64,000 nucleotides of DNA from contig NZ_CP103950.1 in assembly GCF_030517065.1 (NCBI RefSeq), forward strand, positions 1,736,001 through 1,800,000, written 5' to 3'. Both the position numbers and the translations under genes were made by a program. How positions within the stretch are numbered: the stretch's first letter is position 1; each line of letters opens with the position of its first letter. Source of the DNA: Riemerella columbina (GTDB lineage Bacteria; Bacteroidota; Bacteroidia; Flavobacteriales; Weeksellaceae). Below are positions 1 through 6,837 of the stretch, piece by piece. The notes beneath the pieces are model-generated. The model ran no database searches. It worked only from the letters and a program-made list of their open reading frames with translations, and was not told the origin of the DNA.

Positions 1-33
1 GCTGATGAGGTAGATGCTTATTTGAAAAAATAA
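1..33 (+). CDS. C-terminal end of an upstream gene, possibly a DUF4295-type small protein
   Basis: Ten codons reading ADEVDAYLKK run in frame from the window edge to TAA at 31-33. In related flavobacteria a short DUF4295 protein, downstream of rpmB-rpmG, commonly precedes ftsY, and this acidic-then-lysine ending would fit it. The identification rests mainly on that remembered gene order, since only the tail is visible. Confidence 0.4.
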   Translation, partial: ADEVDAYLKK

Positions 34-57
34 CCTCCTCTATCTTAAAATATATAA

Positions 58-88
58 AACTATCCAAATATTTTTGGGTAGTTTTTTT
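58..88 (+). terminator. Intrinsic terminator upstream of ftsY
   Basis: The 8-bp arms AACTATCC (58-65) and GGGTAGTT (76-83) pair with one G-U wobble around a 10-nt AT-rich loop, and are followed by a T-run to 88. It closes the transcription unit whose end is seen at 1-33. Confidence 0.75.
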
Positions 89-137
89 ATATATTTGCTG
101 AAATAATTCTAACACTGACCATAAAACAAAGACCTCT

Positions 138-1091
138 ATGAGCTGGTTCAAAAAAATATTCAAAAAAGAAGAAAAAGAAACCTTAAATAAAGGCTTAGAA
201 AAATCAAGCCAAGGCTTCTTTGAAAAAATATCCAAAGCCGTTGTTGGTAAAAGTAAAGTAGATGATGAAGTCTTAGATGACTTAGAGGAAATCCTCATTG
301 CCTCCGATGTGGGCGCCGCTACTACCATTAAAATTATAGAACGCATAGAAAACCGTGTGGCACGGGATAAATACATCGGTACAGATGAGTTAGACCAAAT
401 TTTAAGAGAAGAAATTTCAGGGCTTCTTTTAGAAAATCCACACGCCGATACGGGCAATATAGACACCACCAAAAAGCCTTATGTGATTATGGTGGTCGGC
501 GTGAACGGCGTAGGAAAAACCACTACCATTGGCAAACTCGCCCACCAATTTAAATCCCAAGGGAAGAAAGTGGTTCTCGGTGCGGCGGATACCTTCCGTG
601 CGGCAGCTGTAGACCAGTTGGTCATCTGGAGCGAGCGCGTGGGCGTGCCTATCGTTAAACAAAATATGGGTTCCGATCCCGCCTCTGTTGCTTTTGATAC
701 CGTGCAATCTGCCGTGGCTCAAGATGCCGATGTGGTACTCATTGACACCGCTGGGCGACTTCACAATAAAGTCAATTTGATGAACGAACTTTCTAAAATC
801 AAGCGCGTAATGCAGAAGGTAGTCCCTGATGCGCCCCACGAGGTGCTTTTGGTTTTAGATGGAAGTACAGGGCAAAACGCCTTTGAGCAAGCCAAACAAT
901 TTACCGCTGCAACAGAAGTTACTGCATTGGCTGTCACCAAGTTAGATGGTACCGCCAAAGGTGGCGTAGTGATAGGAATTTCTGACCAGTTCCAAGTGCC
1001 TGTGAAATACATTGGCGTTGGCGAGAAAATGGAAGACCTCCAATTATTTAATGGAACCGAGTTTGTAGATTCTTTTTTCAGAAAAGCTTAA
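138..1091 (+). CDS. ftsY: Signal recognition particle receptor FtsY
   Basis: SRP-dependent docking GTPase that delivers ribosome-nascent chain complexes to the inner membrane. The 317-aa protein has a short lysine/glutamate-rich N-terminus instead of the long acidic A domain of E. coli, then the N helical bundle (about 25-100) and the G domain. GTPase motifs are visible: GVNGVGKTTT at 121-130, DTFRAAA at 151-157, DTAGR at 203-207 and TKLDG at 267-271. The start ATG gives the usual MSWFKKIF opening. A degenerate second copy of its last approximately 140 coding bases plus the following 3' region lies at 2055-2223, beyond the next gene. Confidence 0.97.
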   Translation: MSWFKKIFKKEEKETLNKGLEKSSQGFFEKISKAVVGKSKVDDEVLDDLEEILIASDVGAATTIKIIERIENRVARDKYIGTDELDQILREEISGLLLENPHADTGNIDTTKKPYVIMVVGVNGVGKTTTIGKLAHQFKSQGKKVVLGAADTFRAAAVDQLVIWSERVGVPIVKQNMGSDPASVAFDTVQSAVAQDADVVLIDTAGRLHNKVNLMNELSKIKRVMQKVVPDAPHEVLLVLDGSTGQNAFEQAKQFTAATEVTALAVTKLDGTAKGGVVIGISDQFQVPVKYIGVGEKMEDLQLFNGTEFVDSFFRKA

Positions 1092-1135
1092 TCGGTGGTC
1101 TGAGGATTAGAGGTTTTTCATTTAAATTTTCTACT

Positions 1136-1966
1136 ATGAAATTTAATTTTTTACTATTATTCTTATTTTCTATATCATGCTATGCTCAAACCTATAGGTT
1201 TATTTATGAGTATCATTTCAAAAAAGATTCCACTTCCAAAGAATACTCTAAGGAAAATATGGTTTTAGATATCAACGATAAAACCTCTAAATTTTATTCA
1301 TACCGATATATCATAAATGATTCCATATCCAAGAATAAAGGTATAGAAAACATCGTTTGGTATAACCTCCCAGCATTATCTCACAACAAAAAATCCCAAA
1401 TTAATCAATCTTTTTTTGAAATAGGAACTGATTTCTTTGTTATTGAGTCAAAAGACAATATCCAATGGACTATTTTAAATGAAATAAAAGACTTTAATGG
1501 AGTAAAAGCCCAAAAAGCGATAGCAAAGTTTGGAGGAAGAGATTGGATCGCTTGGTTTTCTGATGAATTTCCATTCTGGGATGGTCCATATAAATTTAGA
1601 GGACTTCCAGGTCTTATTATAGAAATAAAAGACACCCAAAATAATTTTATATTTAGTTTAGTAGAAAATAAAATCTTAAACCAACCATTTAATACCCAAA
1701 ATTTTTTAGAAACCATTGGAGGGCAAAATCCTATTAAAATTGATGAAACAATTTTGAAGAAGAAAAGAATAGAGCATTTTAATTCTCCATTTAATTATTT
1801 GAAAGAACAATTGAAAAACAATAAAGGAACGACCATCATTATGTTCGGAAAACCAGTAAAAACCGCTCAAGAAATGAGAGAATTTGAAAAAAGAGAACAA
1901 GAACGCATCATAAAAGAAAATAATCCTATAGAACTTGATAAAATAATTCATTATCAAATACAATAA
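1136..1966 (+). CDS. GLPGLI family protein
   Basis: Secreted or periplasmic protein of the Bacteroidetes GLPGLI family, whose function is unknown. The 276-aa product starts with a Sec signal peptide (MKFNFLLLFLFSISCYAQ, probable cleavage after about residue 18) and carries the family signature GLPGLIIEIKD in mid-protein, preceded by an aromatic WIAWFSDEFPFWDGPYKF-type stretch. It is AT-richer than the neighbouring ftsY and lies between intact ftsY and a decayed ftsY 3' end, which suggests it arrived as an insertion. It has its own terminator (1984-2008). Confidence 0.9.
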   Translation: MKFNFLLLFLFSISCYAQTYRFIYEYHFKKDSTSKEYSKENMVLDINDKTSKFYSYRYIINDSISKNKGIENIVWYNLPALSHNKKSQINQSFFEIGTDFFVIESKDNIQWTILNEIKDFNGVKAQKAIAKFGGRDWIAWFSDEFPFWDGPYKFRGLPGLIIEIKDTQNNFIFSLVENKILNQPFNTQNFLETIGGQNPIKIDETILKKKRIEHFNSPFNYLKEQLKNNKGTTIIMFGKPVKTAQEMREFEKREQERIIKENNPIELDKIIHYQIQ

Positions 1967-1983
1967 ATGAATATCTTAAAAAA

Positions 1984-2010
1984 AGCGCCTCAAATAACGA
2001 GGTGCTTTTG
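1984..2010 (+). terminator. Intrinsic terminator after the GLPGLI gene
   Basis: AGCGCCTC (1984-1991) pairs with GAGGTGCT (1999-2006) around a 7-nt loop, with a TTTT tail, 17 bases after the stop codon. Confidence 0.7.
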
Positions 2011-2054
2011 GTTGATATAAAAGTATAAAATACCTTTTGAGTAAGCCCAACAAT

Positions 2055-2223
2055 CTACTGCCACAGTGGTATTTATAATTGCCAACCAGTTCCAAGATTT
2101 CGTAAAATACAAAAGCGTTGGCGAGAAGTTGAAAGACTTCCAAATTATTTAATGGCACGGAGTTTGTAGATTCTTTTTCGGAAAAGTTTAATATTGGTTT
2201 TACAGCCATTAGAGGGCTTTTCA
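2055..2223 (+). pseudogene. Decayed duplicate of the ftsY 3' end
   Basis: This stretch aligns collinearly with ftsY 949-1120. Shared blocks include CCAGTTCCAAG, GCGTTGGCGAGAA, TTATTTAATGG and GAGTTTGTAGATTCTTTTT, and similarity continues past the ftsY stop into a matching ATTAGAGG(G)CTTTTCA. Substitutions and small indels break the reading frame, so it cannot encode the FtsY C-terminus. It is the displaced or duplicated end left when the GLPGLI gene region was inserted or duplicated here. The reverse-strand open frame across it looks fortuitous. Confidence 0.85.
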
Positions 2224-2262
2224 AATTAAATGAATTTATTAACTTTAAAAAACAAAAGTATT

Positions 2263-2514
2263 ATGGGAATTTTATCATGGCTTTTATTTGGTTTAATCGC
2301 TGGTGCTATCGCAAAAGCAATTCACCCAGGTAAAGACCCAAGCGGATGGTTAATCACCATCGTGATCGGTATTGTAGGAAGTATGTTAGGCGGTTGGTTA
2401 GGTTCTATGTTTTTAGGTATAGATGTAACTGGCTTCAACTTTTCAAGCTTTATGGTAGCCGTAGGTGGTTCAGTATTGCTTTTAGCCATCTACTCCGCCA
2501 TTACGAAAAAGTAA
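2263..2514 (+). CDS. GlsB/YeaQ/YmgE family stress-response membrane protein
   Basis: Small (83 aa) inner-membrane protein of the transglycosylase-associated/GlsB family, usually linked to general stress. Three hydrophobic segments are separated by the family's glycine-rich signatures GLIAGAIAK near the N-terminus and GSMLGGWLG in the middle. I chose ATG 2263 (MGILSWLLFG), which matches the conserved family start, over the in-frame ATG at 2230, which would add 11 non-conserved residues. A terminator follows at 2542-2568. Confidence 0.9.
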   Translation: MGILSWLLFGLIAGAIAKAIHPGKDPSGWLITIVIGIVGSMLGGWLGSMFLGIDVTGFNFSSFMVAVGGSVLLLAIYSAITKK

Positions 2515-2541
2515 TTTTTTCATTTTAATAGTTTAGAAAAG

Positions 2542-2568
2542 AGCCCATTAAGTTTAATGGGCTTTTTT
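2542..2568 (+). terminator. Intrinsic terminator after the GlsB-like gene
   Basis: AGCCCATT (2542-2549) and AATGGGCT (2556-2563) form a perfect 8-bp stem followed by a run of T. Confidence 0.85.
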
Positions 2569-2580
2569 ATTTAAAATATA

Positions 2581-2612
2581 TTTGGTGGGACAGAATAAAA
2601 TGATTATATTTG
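2581..2612 (+). promoter_or_regulatory. Bacteroidetes-type promoter of the candidate small RNA
   Basis: TTTGGTGGG at 2581 serves as a -33 element and TATATTTG at 2605-2612 as the -7 box, 20 bases apart. The same pair (TTTGGTGGG and TATATTTG) precedes tRNA-Met at 10394-10424, which supports it as a true promoter although no protein gene follows on this strand. Confidence 0.6.
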
Positions 2613-2616
2613 GAAC

Positions 2617-2705
2617 GCTATAATCAAGGGTTTTACTCTAATTAAGCAATAATTTTTTTTCATCATTTGTGTTTTTAGAGCCACTTTTTATAAGTGGCTC
2701 TTTTT
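2617..2705 (+). ncRNA. Candidate small RNA (about 90 nt)
   Basis: A tRNA-like promoter (2581-2612) and a strong plus-oriented terminator (2678-2705) enclose about 90 nt with no convincing open frame. The transcript would be AU-rich with a TTTTTTTT tract before the terminal hairpin. It lies between glsB, which has its own terminator, and the end of the convergent DUF3810 gene. It could be an independent sRNA or an antisense tail for the DUF3810 mRNA. I see no match to a known RNA family. Confidence 0.4.
2678..2705 (+). terminator. Intrinsic terminator, plus orientation
   Basis: GAGCCACTT (2678-2686) and AAGTGGCTC (2692-2700) form a perfect 9-bp stem, with TTTTT only on the plus strand. On the minus strand the hairpin sits right behind the DUF3810 stop but lacks a U-run, so it is a better terminator for a plus-strand transcript. 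Confidence 0.75.
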
Positions 2706-3774
2706 ATGGATATTCCACAGCTTCATACCGAAGTAAAAGGCGAGTAAAATAAGAATAAGTCACGGCTCCATCTTGCTGATTAGATTTTAAAAACCAATGG
2801 TTAGTCCAACCAAAAAAAGTTTCTGCAAGGCCTTGGTAGTGTTTTTGGTATGCCCACTCTTGTGCACGGTCGCGTTTCATTCCCTCAGAATAGCGCTTCA
2901 AAATTTGCGCTACAAAATCTGGTTCCGTGTCGATTAAATCCCGAAGCAAACTTTTGAGCACAAAATAATTCGTGCTGTATTGCAAAACCGTATTGGTAGA
3001 ACTTTTCCCCACCAAATAAGCGATAAAATTGGCTTCCTCCTCCCGAGCATAACCCAGCTGATGCGCCATTTCGTGTGCCAGCGTGATGGGCAGGTAAGTA
3101 TCTGGCACATTGGGATTGTACTGTGCCTCGGCGGTAAAGGGATTATAATAGCCCAAAATCCCTGTATAGCTCATCACTGGCGCCCAAAGACTGGGTTTAA
3201 TATCAGAAAGATTGGTGGGCTTTTTGGGCGCTAAGAAAGTGGGCAGATGGTGCTGCTGTTTCAAAATTTCTTGTACCAATGCCTCAGAATCCGTAATATG
3301 GAACACGCCATTTTTATCTTCTTCAACTAAAAGTCGGCTCTCGATACACCGCTGGAGGTATCGCTCTGCCAAACGTTTAGTTTGCGCTATTGTGGATTCT
3401 TCCGCTGGTAACTTTTCAATGATCGGCGTTTGAAAGTAGAGCATTCCCCAAAAACATTGGTAAACAAAATAAAAGCCATTCAGCAATATAAGCAACCGCA
3501 CAATATTAAAAGATCGCCGCTTTAAAATCACGATTTTAATGCCCAACATCAGCAAAATAAATCCTAAAATAAGATAGCCCCAATCTCCCAACGAAAAAGG
3601 GAACAGCGAAGAAAAATATTGCTGTGGATACTTCTTCCACTCAAAGCCATATTCAAAAAAATCAATAGCGATAGGCGTATGCGATAGCCCATAAAACAAA
3701 AGAATTTGGACAAGAAGAAGCCCTGCCCAAATTCTTTTACTATAAAATAACGTTTTTTTAATGTCCTCCGCCAT
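2704..3774 (-). CDS. DUF3810 family membrane protein with metalloprotease-like HExxH motif
   Basis: 356-aa protein of the DUF3810 family. Three hydrophobic segments occupy roughly the first 125 residues, followed by a soluble domain containing LAHEMAHQLGY (HExxH) with a downstream acidic cluster EEEAN. This pattern suits a gluzincin-type zinc site, but I know of no demonstrated activity for the family. The start overlaps the end of the upstream sugar-transporter gene by 17 bases, so the two are translationally coupled and co-transcribed. Confidence 0.85.
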   Translation of the reverse strand: MAEDIKKTLFYSKRIWAGLLLVQILLFYGLSHTPIAIDFFEYGFEWKKYPQQYFSSLFPFSLGDWGYLILGFILLMLGIKIVILKRRSFNIVRLLILLNGFYFVYQCFWGMLYFQTPIIEKLPAEESTIAQTKRLAERYLQRCIESRLLVEEDKNGVFHITDSEALVQEILKQQHHLPTFLAPKKPTNLSDIKPSLWAPVMSYTGILGYYNPFTAEAQYNPNVPDTYLPITLAHEMAHQLGYAREEEANFIAYLVGKSSTNTVLQYSTNYFVLKSLLRDLIDTEPDFVAQILKRYSEGMKRDRAQEWAYQKHYQGLAETFFGWTNHWFLKSNQQDGAVTYSYFTRLLLRYEAVEYP

Positions 3775-5236
3775 TGGATTCTGCTATGGTGATACCTTGT
3801 TTTTTCAAGATTTTAGGCGTAATAAAGCCATAAAATGCCAAATAGCTAAAACAAATCACAGGGATAATATATGAAAAATGTGTGTAACTGATGCCGAAAA
3901 TCCCTTCTGGCGAAGTTAAATCGTGGTCACAAACCCAACCTTGGATGATTGGAATAACACCACCACCGAGAATCATCATTACCAAGAATGATGAGGCTTT
4001 CCCTGTATTTTTGCCCAATCCCGCTATGGCTAAATCAAAAATAGACGGCCACATAATAGAGCAGAACAAACCACCAGAAATAAAGAAATATTTGGCAATC
4101 GTTTTATCAGGGTAGAATAGACCACACAACATCATCAGCACGCCTGCTACCCCGAAAATCATCAAGGTTTTGCCTGCATTTTTACCTCCCAAGAAGCTCA
4201 TCAGAATGAAAATTAAAATCCATATAGGATAGATATAAAATGATGAAATATTTTTGCCCATCAGGCTATTAGCCCCTAAGATAATCCCGAATGCAACAAA
4301 TGGAACGATAAATTTAAGCGCTAAATTTGTAGATTTAGAAGTGTTAAAAACATTGATACCGCCATTCCATCTTCCAATCATCAAACTGCCCCAATAGAGG
4401 GAAATAAACGGCGCGATGTCGTGCTCCAAAATATTCCCAAACTCCGCCGTATGGAGCAATGCTGGCAGGTTACTCACAATAGACACCTCCACGCCAACAT
4501 AGATAAATATCGCCAACATTCCCAGTAGAAGTTGTGGGTATTTCATAATATTAAAAGATGTCTCCTCTTCCACTTGTAGGCTTTCTTCTTGGATTTCATC
4601 TTTCGCGGGGTCTTCTATTTTAGAAAGCATCATAAAAATGGCAACGGCAATAAACGCCACCCCCAAAATAATGAATGGCAACTGCACATCGTGGAGGTTT
4701 AGTGTGGTATTCGCATCGCCGCCATCGCCAAAAAGTGCACGTCCTAAAATGATAGGCCCAATGGTGGTTCCCAAAGAGTTGATACCGCCCGCCAAAGTAA
4801 GCCTGTGCGCCCCTGTTTCTGGACTTCCCATTTTAATCGCGAGGGGGTTCGCCACAATTTGCTGCACCGAAAAGCCCAAGCCCACCACAAATAAAGCTGT
4901 TAGGAAATACGCAAAACTATGGTTGGTAGCGGCAGGGATAAACAAAAAAGCGCCTATCGCAGAGACAATCAAGCCGAAAGCTAAGGTCTTTTTATATCCA
5001 AACTTTTGTAAAATATCACTAAATAACGAAACCACAAAAAAGATCACAGAGCCAATAAAGTACGCCAGATAAAATGCCCACGCCACCAATTGGGACTGAA
5101 CTTGGGATAGGGTAAAACTTTTCTTAAATACAGGGATAAGAATATCGTTGCTGGCGGCTACAAAGCCCCAAAAAAAGAAAACGATGACCAACGAGATAAA
5201 CTGCGACCACTTGGTCTGTTGTGTATTTTGTTCCAT
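3758..5236 (-). CDS. Sugar MFS transporter, FucP/GluP (FHS) family
   Basis: 492-aa, about 12-TM major facilitator of the fucose/glucose/galactose:H+ symporter type. Family features visible are FFFWGFVAASNDILIPVFKK at the N-terminus, the FVVGLGFSVQQIVANPLA segment, and GGINSLGTTIGPIILG in TM5. A longer central loop (about residues 205-235) carries glutamates and lysines. It probably imports a hexose across the inner membrane; the substrate cannot be told from sequence. Promoter box at 5266-5273. DUF3810 is downstream in the same transcript. Confidence 0.9.
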   Translation of the reverse strand: MEQNTQQTKWSQFISLVIVFFFWGFVAASNDILIPVFKKSFTLSQVQSQLVAWAFYLAYFIGSVIFFVVSLFSDILQKFGYKKTLAFGLIVSAIGAFLFIPAATNHSFAYFLTALFVVGLGFSVQQIVANPLAIKMGSPETGAHRLTLAGGINSLGTTIGPIILGRALFGDGGDANTTLNLHDVQLPFIILGVAFIAVAIFMMLSKIEDPAKDEIQEESLQVEEETSFNIMKYPQLLLGMLAIFIYVGVEVSIVSNLPALLHTAEFGNILEHDIAPFISLYWGSLMIGRWNGGINVFNTSKSTNLALKFIVPFVAFGIILGANSLMGKNISSFYIYPIWILIFILMSFLGGKNAGKTLMIFGVAGVLMMLCGLFYPDKTIAKYFFISGGLFCSIMWPSIFDLAIAGLGKNTGKASSFLVMMILGGGVIPIIQGWVCDHDLTSPEGIFGISYTHFSYIIPVICFSYLAFYGFITPKILKKQGITIAESNGGGH

Positions 5237-5265
5237 TTGTTAAATTAAATTAAAATTAGTGCAGA

Positions 5266-5273
5266 CAAATATA
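5266..5273 (-). promoter_or_regulatory. -7 promoter box for the sugar transporter
   Basis: TATATTTG reads on the minus strand at 5273-5266, about 30 bases before the transporter ATG and just inside the spacer after plsC. Confidence 0.6.
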
Positions 5274-5278
5274 GAGAT

Positions 5279-6016
5279 TTAAAATGATACTTCGTGTTTT
5301 TCTATGGTATTTTTTATCATCTGGAAGGCGGCTTCTTTCATCGTTTCTAAAGTATAACCGTCGGCAGGTTCTATAATTTCATTGAGGAAAACCTTCACGC
5401 GCCCAGGGTAACCCTTAGCATTATCAAAAGGAAACATCTGCTTAAGCCCCACAAAGGTCAGAACGCAAAGCGGCAACTGGTGCTGGCTGGCAAGCATAAA
5501 CGCCCCATTTTTAAACGGCGCCAAAGTGACTGTCGTATCATCTGGCACCAAACCTTCTGGGAAGATAACCATATTCTGTCCGTGCTGCATCCGCTCTGCG
5601 GCGCGCGTGTACACCTCGGCACGGCTCTTGGCGCTATCTCGGTCCACCATAACTGCCACGCGTTTGTAAATCGTTCCAAAAATGGGGAGTTTTACCAATT
5701 CTTTTTTTCCAACAAAACACAGCGGATGCTCTGGCAACAAGACCACCATCAGCATAATATCCATCACGGATGTATGGTTAGCGATAAATACATACTGCCT
5801 GCCTTTCTCTATTTTCCGTTGCGTTTCCTTGATCCATCGGTAGCGGAAGCCCATACCATAATAAAGCCCCAGCGCCCAAATTCTAATAAAGAAATACGCA
5901 ATGCGAAAGTGCTTCTTATTAAAAGAAAAAATATAAACCCACGGCGCCATCAGCAAGGTGAGCAATACGCCCAAAACCACAAACCAAAGCCGCCAAAGGT
6001 AGACTAAAATGACCAT
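5279..6016 (-). CDS. plsC: 1-acyl-sn-glycerol-3-phosphate acyltransferase (PlsC family)
   Basis: Membrane enzyme that acylates lysophosphatidic acid at sn-2 in phospholipid synthesis. The N-terminal hydrophobic anchor is followed by the four acyltransferase blocks: NHTSVMD (the H-x4-D catalytic pair), the K..VAVMVDRD region, the FPEGLVPDD substrate-binding motif and a late hydrophobic block near LPLCVLTFVG. The longest frame starts at 6040, but that ATG lies inside the TATATTTG promoter box (6038-6045), so I place the start at ATG 6016 (MVILVYLWRL), giving 245 aa. Family lengths of about 240-250 aa agree. Confidence 0.88.
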   Translation of the reverse strand: MVILVYLWRLWFVVLGVLLTLLMAPWVYIFSFNKKHFRIAYFFIRIWALGLYYGMGFRYRWIKETQRKIEKGRQYVFIANHTSVMDIMLMVVLLPEHPLCFVGKKELVKLPIFGTIYKRVAVMVDRDSAKSRAEVYTRAAERMQHGQNMVIFPEGLVPDDTTVTLAPFKNGAFMLASQHQLPLCVLTFVGLKQMFPFDNAKGYPGRVKVFLNEIIEPADGYTLETMKEAAFQMIKNTIEKHEVSF

Positions 6017-6037
6017 TTTCAATGATTTAAAACGCCG

Positions 6038-6045
6038 CAAATATA
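6038..6045 (-). promoter_or_regulatory. -7 promoter box for plsC
   Basis: TATATTTG on the minus strand at 6045-6038. Transcription would start near 6031, downstream of the upstream candidate ATG at 6040, so the box decides the plsC start in favour of 6016. Confidence 0.6.
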
Positions 6046-6149
6046 CACAAATTTCTCTCGGAGTTTAAACCACCACCATTTTCCTCATCGTTATATAATA
6101 AGGCGAAGCACTAGCGTAGCCTCATCAGAAGGCGTGGCGTATTATAATA

Positions 6150-6264
6150 AGAACAGACAGCGCGTTAGCCTAAGGACGGACATCACATCATTATAAGGAC
6201 AGAGCCTCCGTTAGCGTAAGGGCAGACACCTTGCTATACTAAGGGCGGACACCCTGCGGTTATC
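6150..6264. repeat. Five tandem copies of a degenerate 23-bp repeat
   Basis: Units begin at 6150, 6173, 6196, 6219 and 6242, each 23 bp, with consensus AGGRCRGACA at the head of each unit and a variable tail often containing GTTAGC. The last unit runs over the gtrA stop codon (6260-6262). A related head (AGGATAGACACC) recurs inside gtrA near 6300. The period is not a multiple of three and no reading frame uses it. Confidence 0.8.
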
Positions 6265-6715
6265 CATTGAAAATCACACGCTTTTTCACGCTATAATTAA
6301 GGATAGACACCAAAACAATAGCGGCTATTTTACTCAAAATGGCACGGCTGAAAGTGAAGAATGGCACCTCTATATTGCTCGTAAATACCCACCAATAGAA
6401 CATCTGAAATGCCAATAAACTCAGCGCGGTGGACAAGAATGAAACTGCCATAAAGTACGCAAACTCACGCCGTTTAGAGTGTTTGCCTCTTTTAAAGACA
6501 AACCAAATACTGAGGAAATAATTGGAGAGAATTCCCATGGTGGTGGAGAGGATATTGCTCAGCGGATAATGCACGCCGCCCCAATCTTGCTCCTGTGGCA
6601 AATACTGCGGTAGCACCACGCTCAGTAACTTAAAAGTACCGATTTCCACCACGGCACTCAGCCCCCCAGCGATGATGAACAAGATAATCTGCCGATGTCT
6701 TTTTAAGAGTTTCAT
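6260..6715 (-). CDS. GtrA family membrane protein
   Basis: Small 4-TM protein of the GtrA/DPMS-accessory family, thought to help flip or present polyprenyl-linked sugars for glycosylation. Visible signatures: FIIAGGLSAVVEIGTFKLL at the start, NILSTTMGILSNYFLSIWFVF in the centre, and YSVKKRVIFNG at the C-terminus, where the family usually ends in a basic W/F-rich stretch. The longest frame begins at 6727, inside the TAAATTTG box (6725-6732), so the start is ATG 6715 (MKLLKRHRQ), 151 aa, probably with a nearly leaderless mRNA. It stands far from the capsule locus. Confidence 0.88.
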   Translation of the reverse strand: MKLLKRHRQIILFIIAGGLSAVVEIGTFKLLSVVLPQYLPQEQDWGGVHYPLSNILSTTMGILSNYFLSIWFVFKRGKHSKRREFAYFMAVSFLSTALSLLAFQMFYWWVFTSNIEVPFFTFSRAILSKIAAIVLVSILNYSVKKRVIFNG

Positions 6716-6724
6716 AGAACGCTG

Positions 6725-6732
6725 CAAATTTA
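6725..6732 (-). promoter_or_regulatory. -7 promoter box for gtrA
   Basis: TAAATTTG on the minus strand at 6732-6725, ending 9 bases before ATG 6715, so the transcript has almost no leader. Confidence 0.5.
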
Positions 6733-6807
6733 ACTTTAATCCTTATAAAACCGAAATATAATCCCGCTTTTTTTCATCTTTAAGAAAACAAGTTCAAATA
6801 AAATGAT

Positions 6808-6815
6808 TATTTTTG
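6808..6815 (+). promoter_or_regulatory. -7 promoter box for the S9 peptidase
   Basis: TATTTTTG at 6808-6815, 22 bases before the ATG at 6838. Confidence 0.6.
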
Positions 6816-6837
6816 GGCATATAAAAAATTAGAGATA

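Noticed and set aside
1976-2224. 82-codon minus-strand frame across the ftsY fragment
   Set aside because: It reads antisense through the decayed ftsY copy and a terminator; no start context or family.
2678-2705. Hairpin as terminator of DUF3810
   Set aside because: The U-tract is only on the plus strand; on the minus strand the stem is followed by A-rich sequence.
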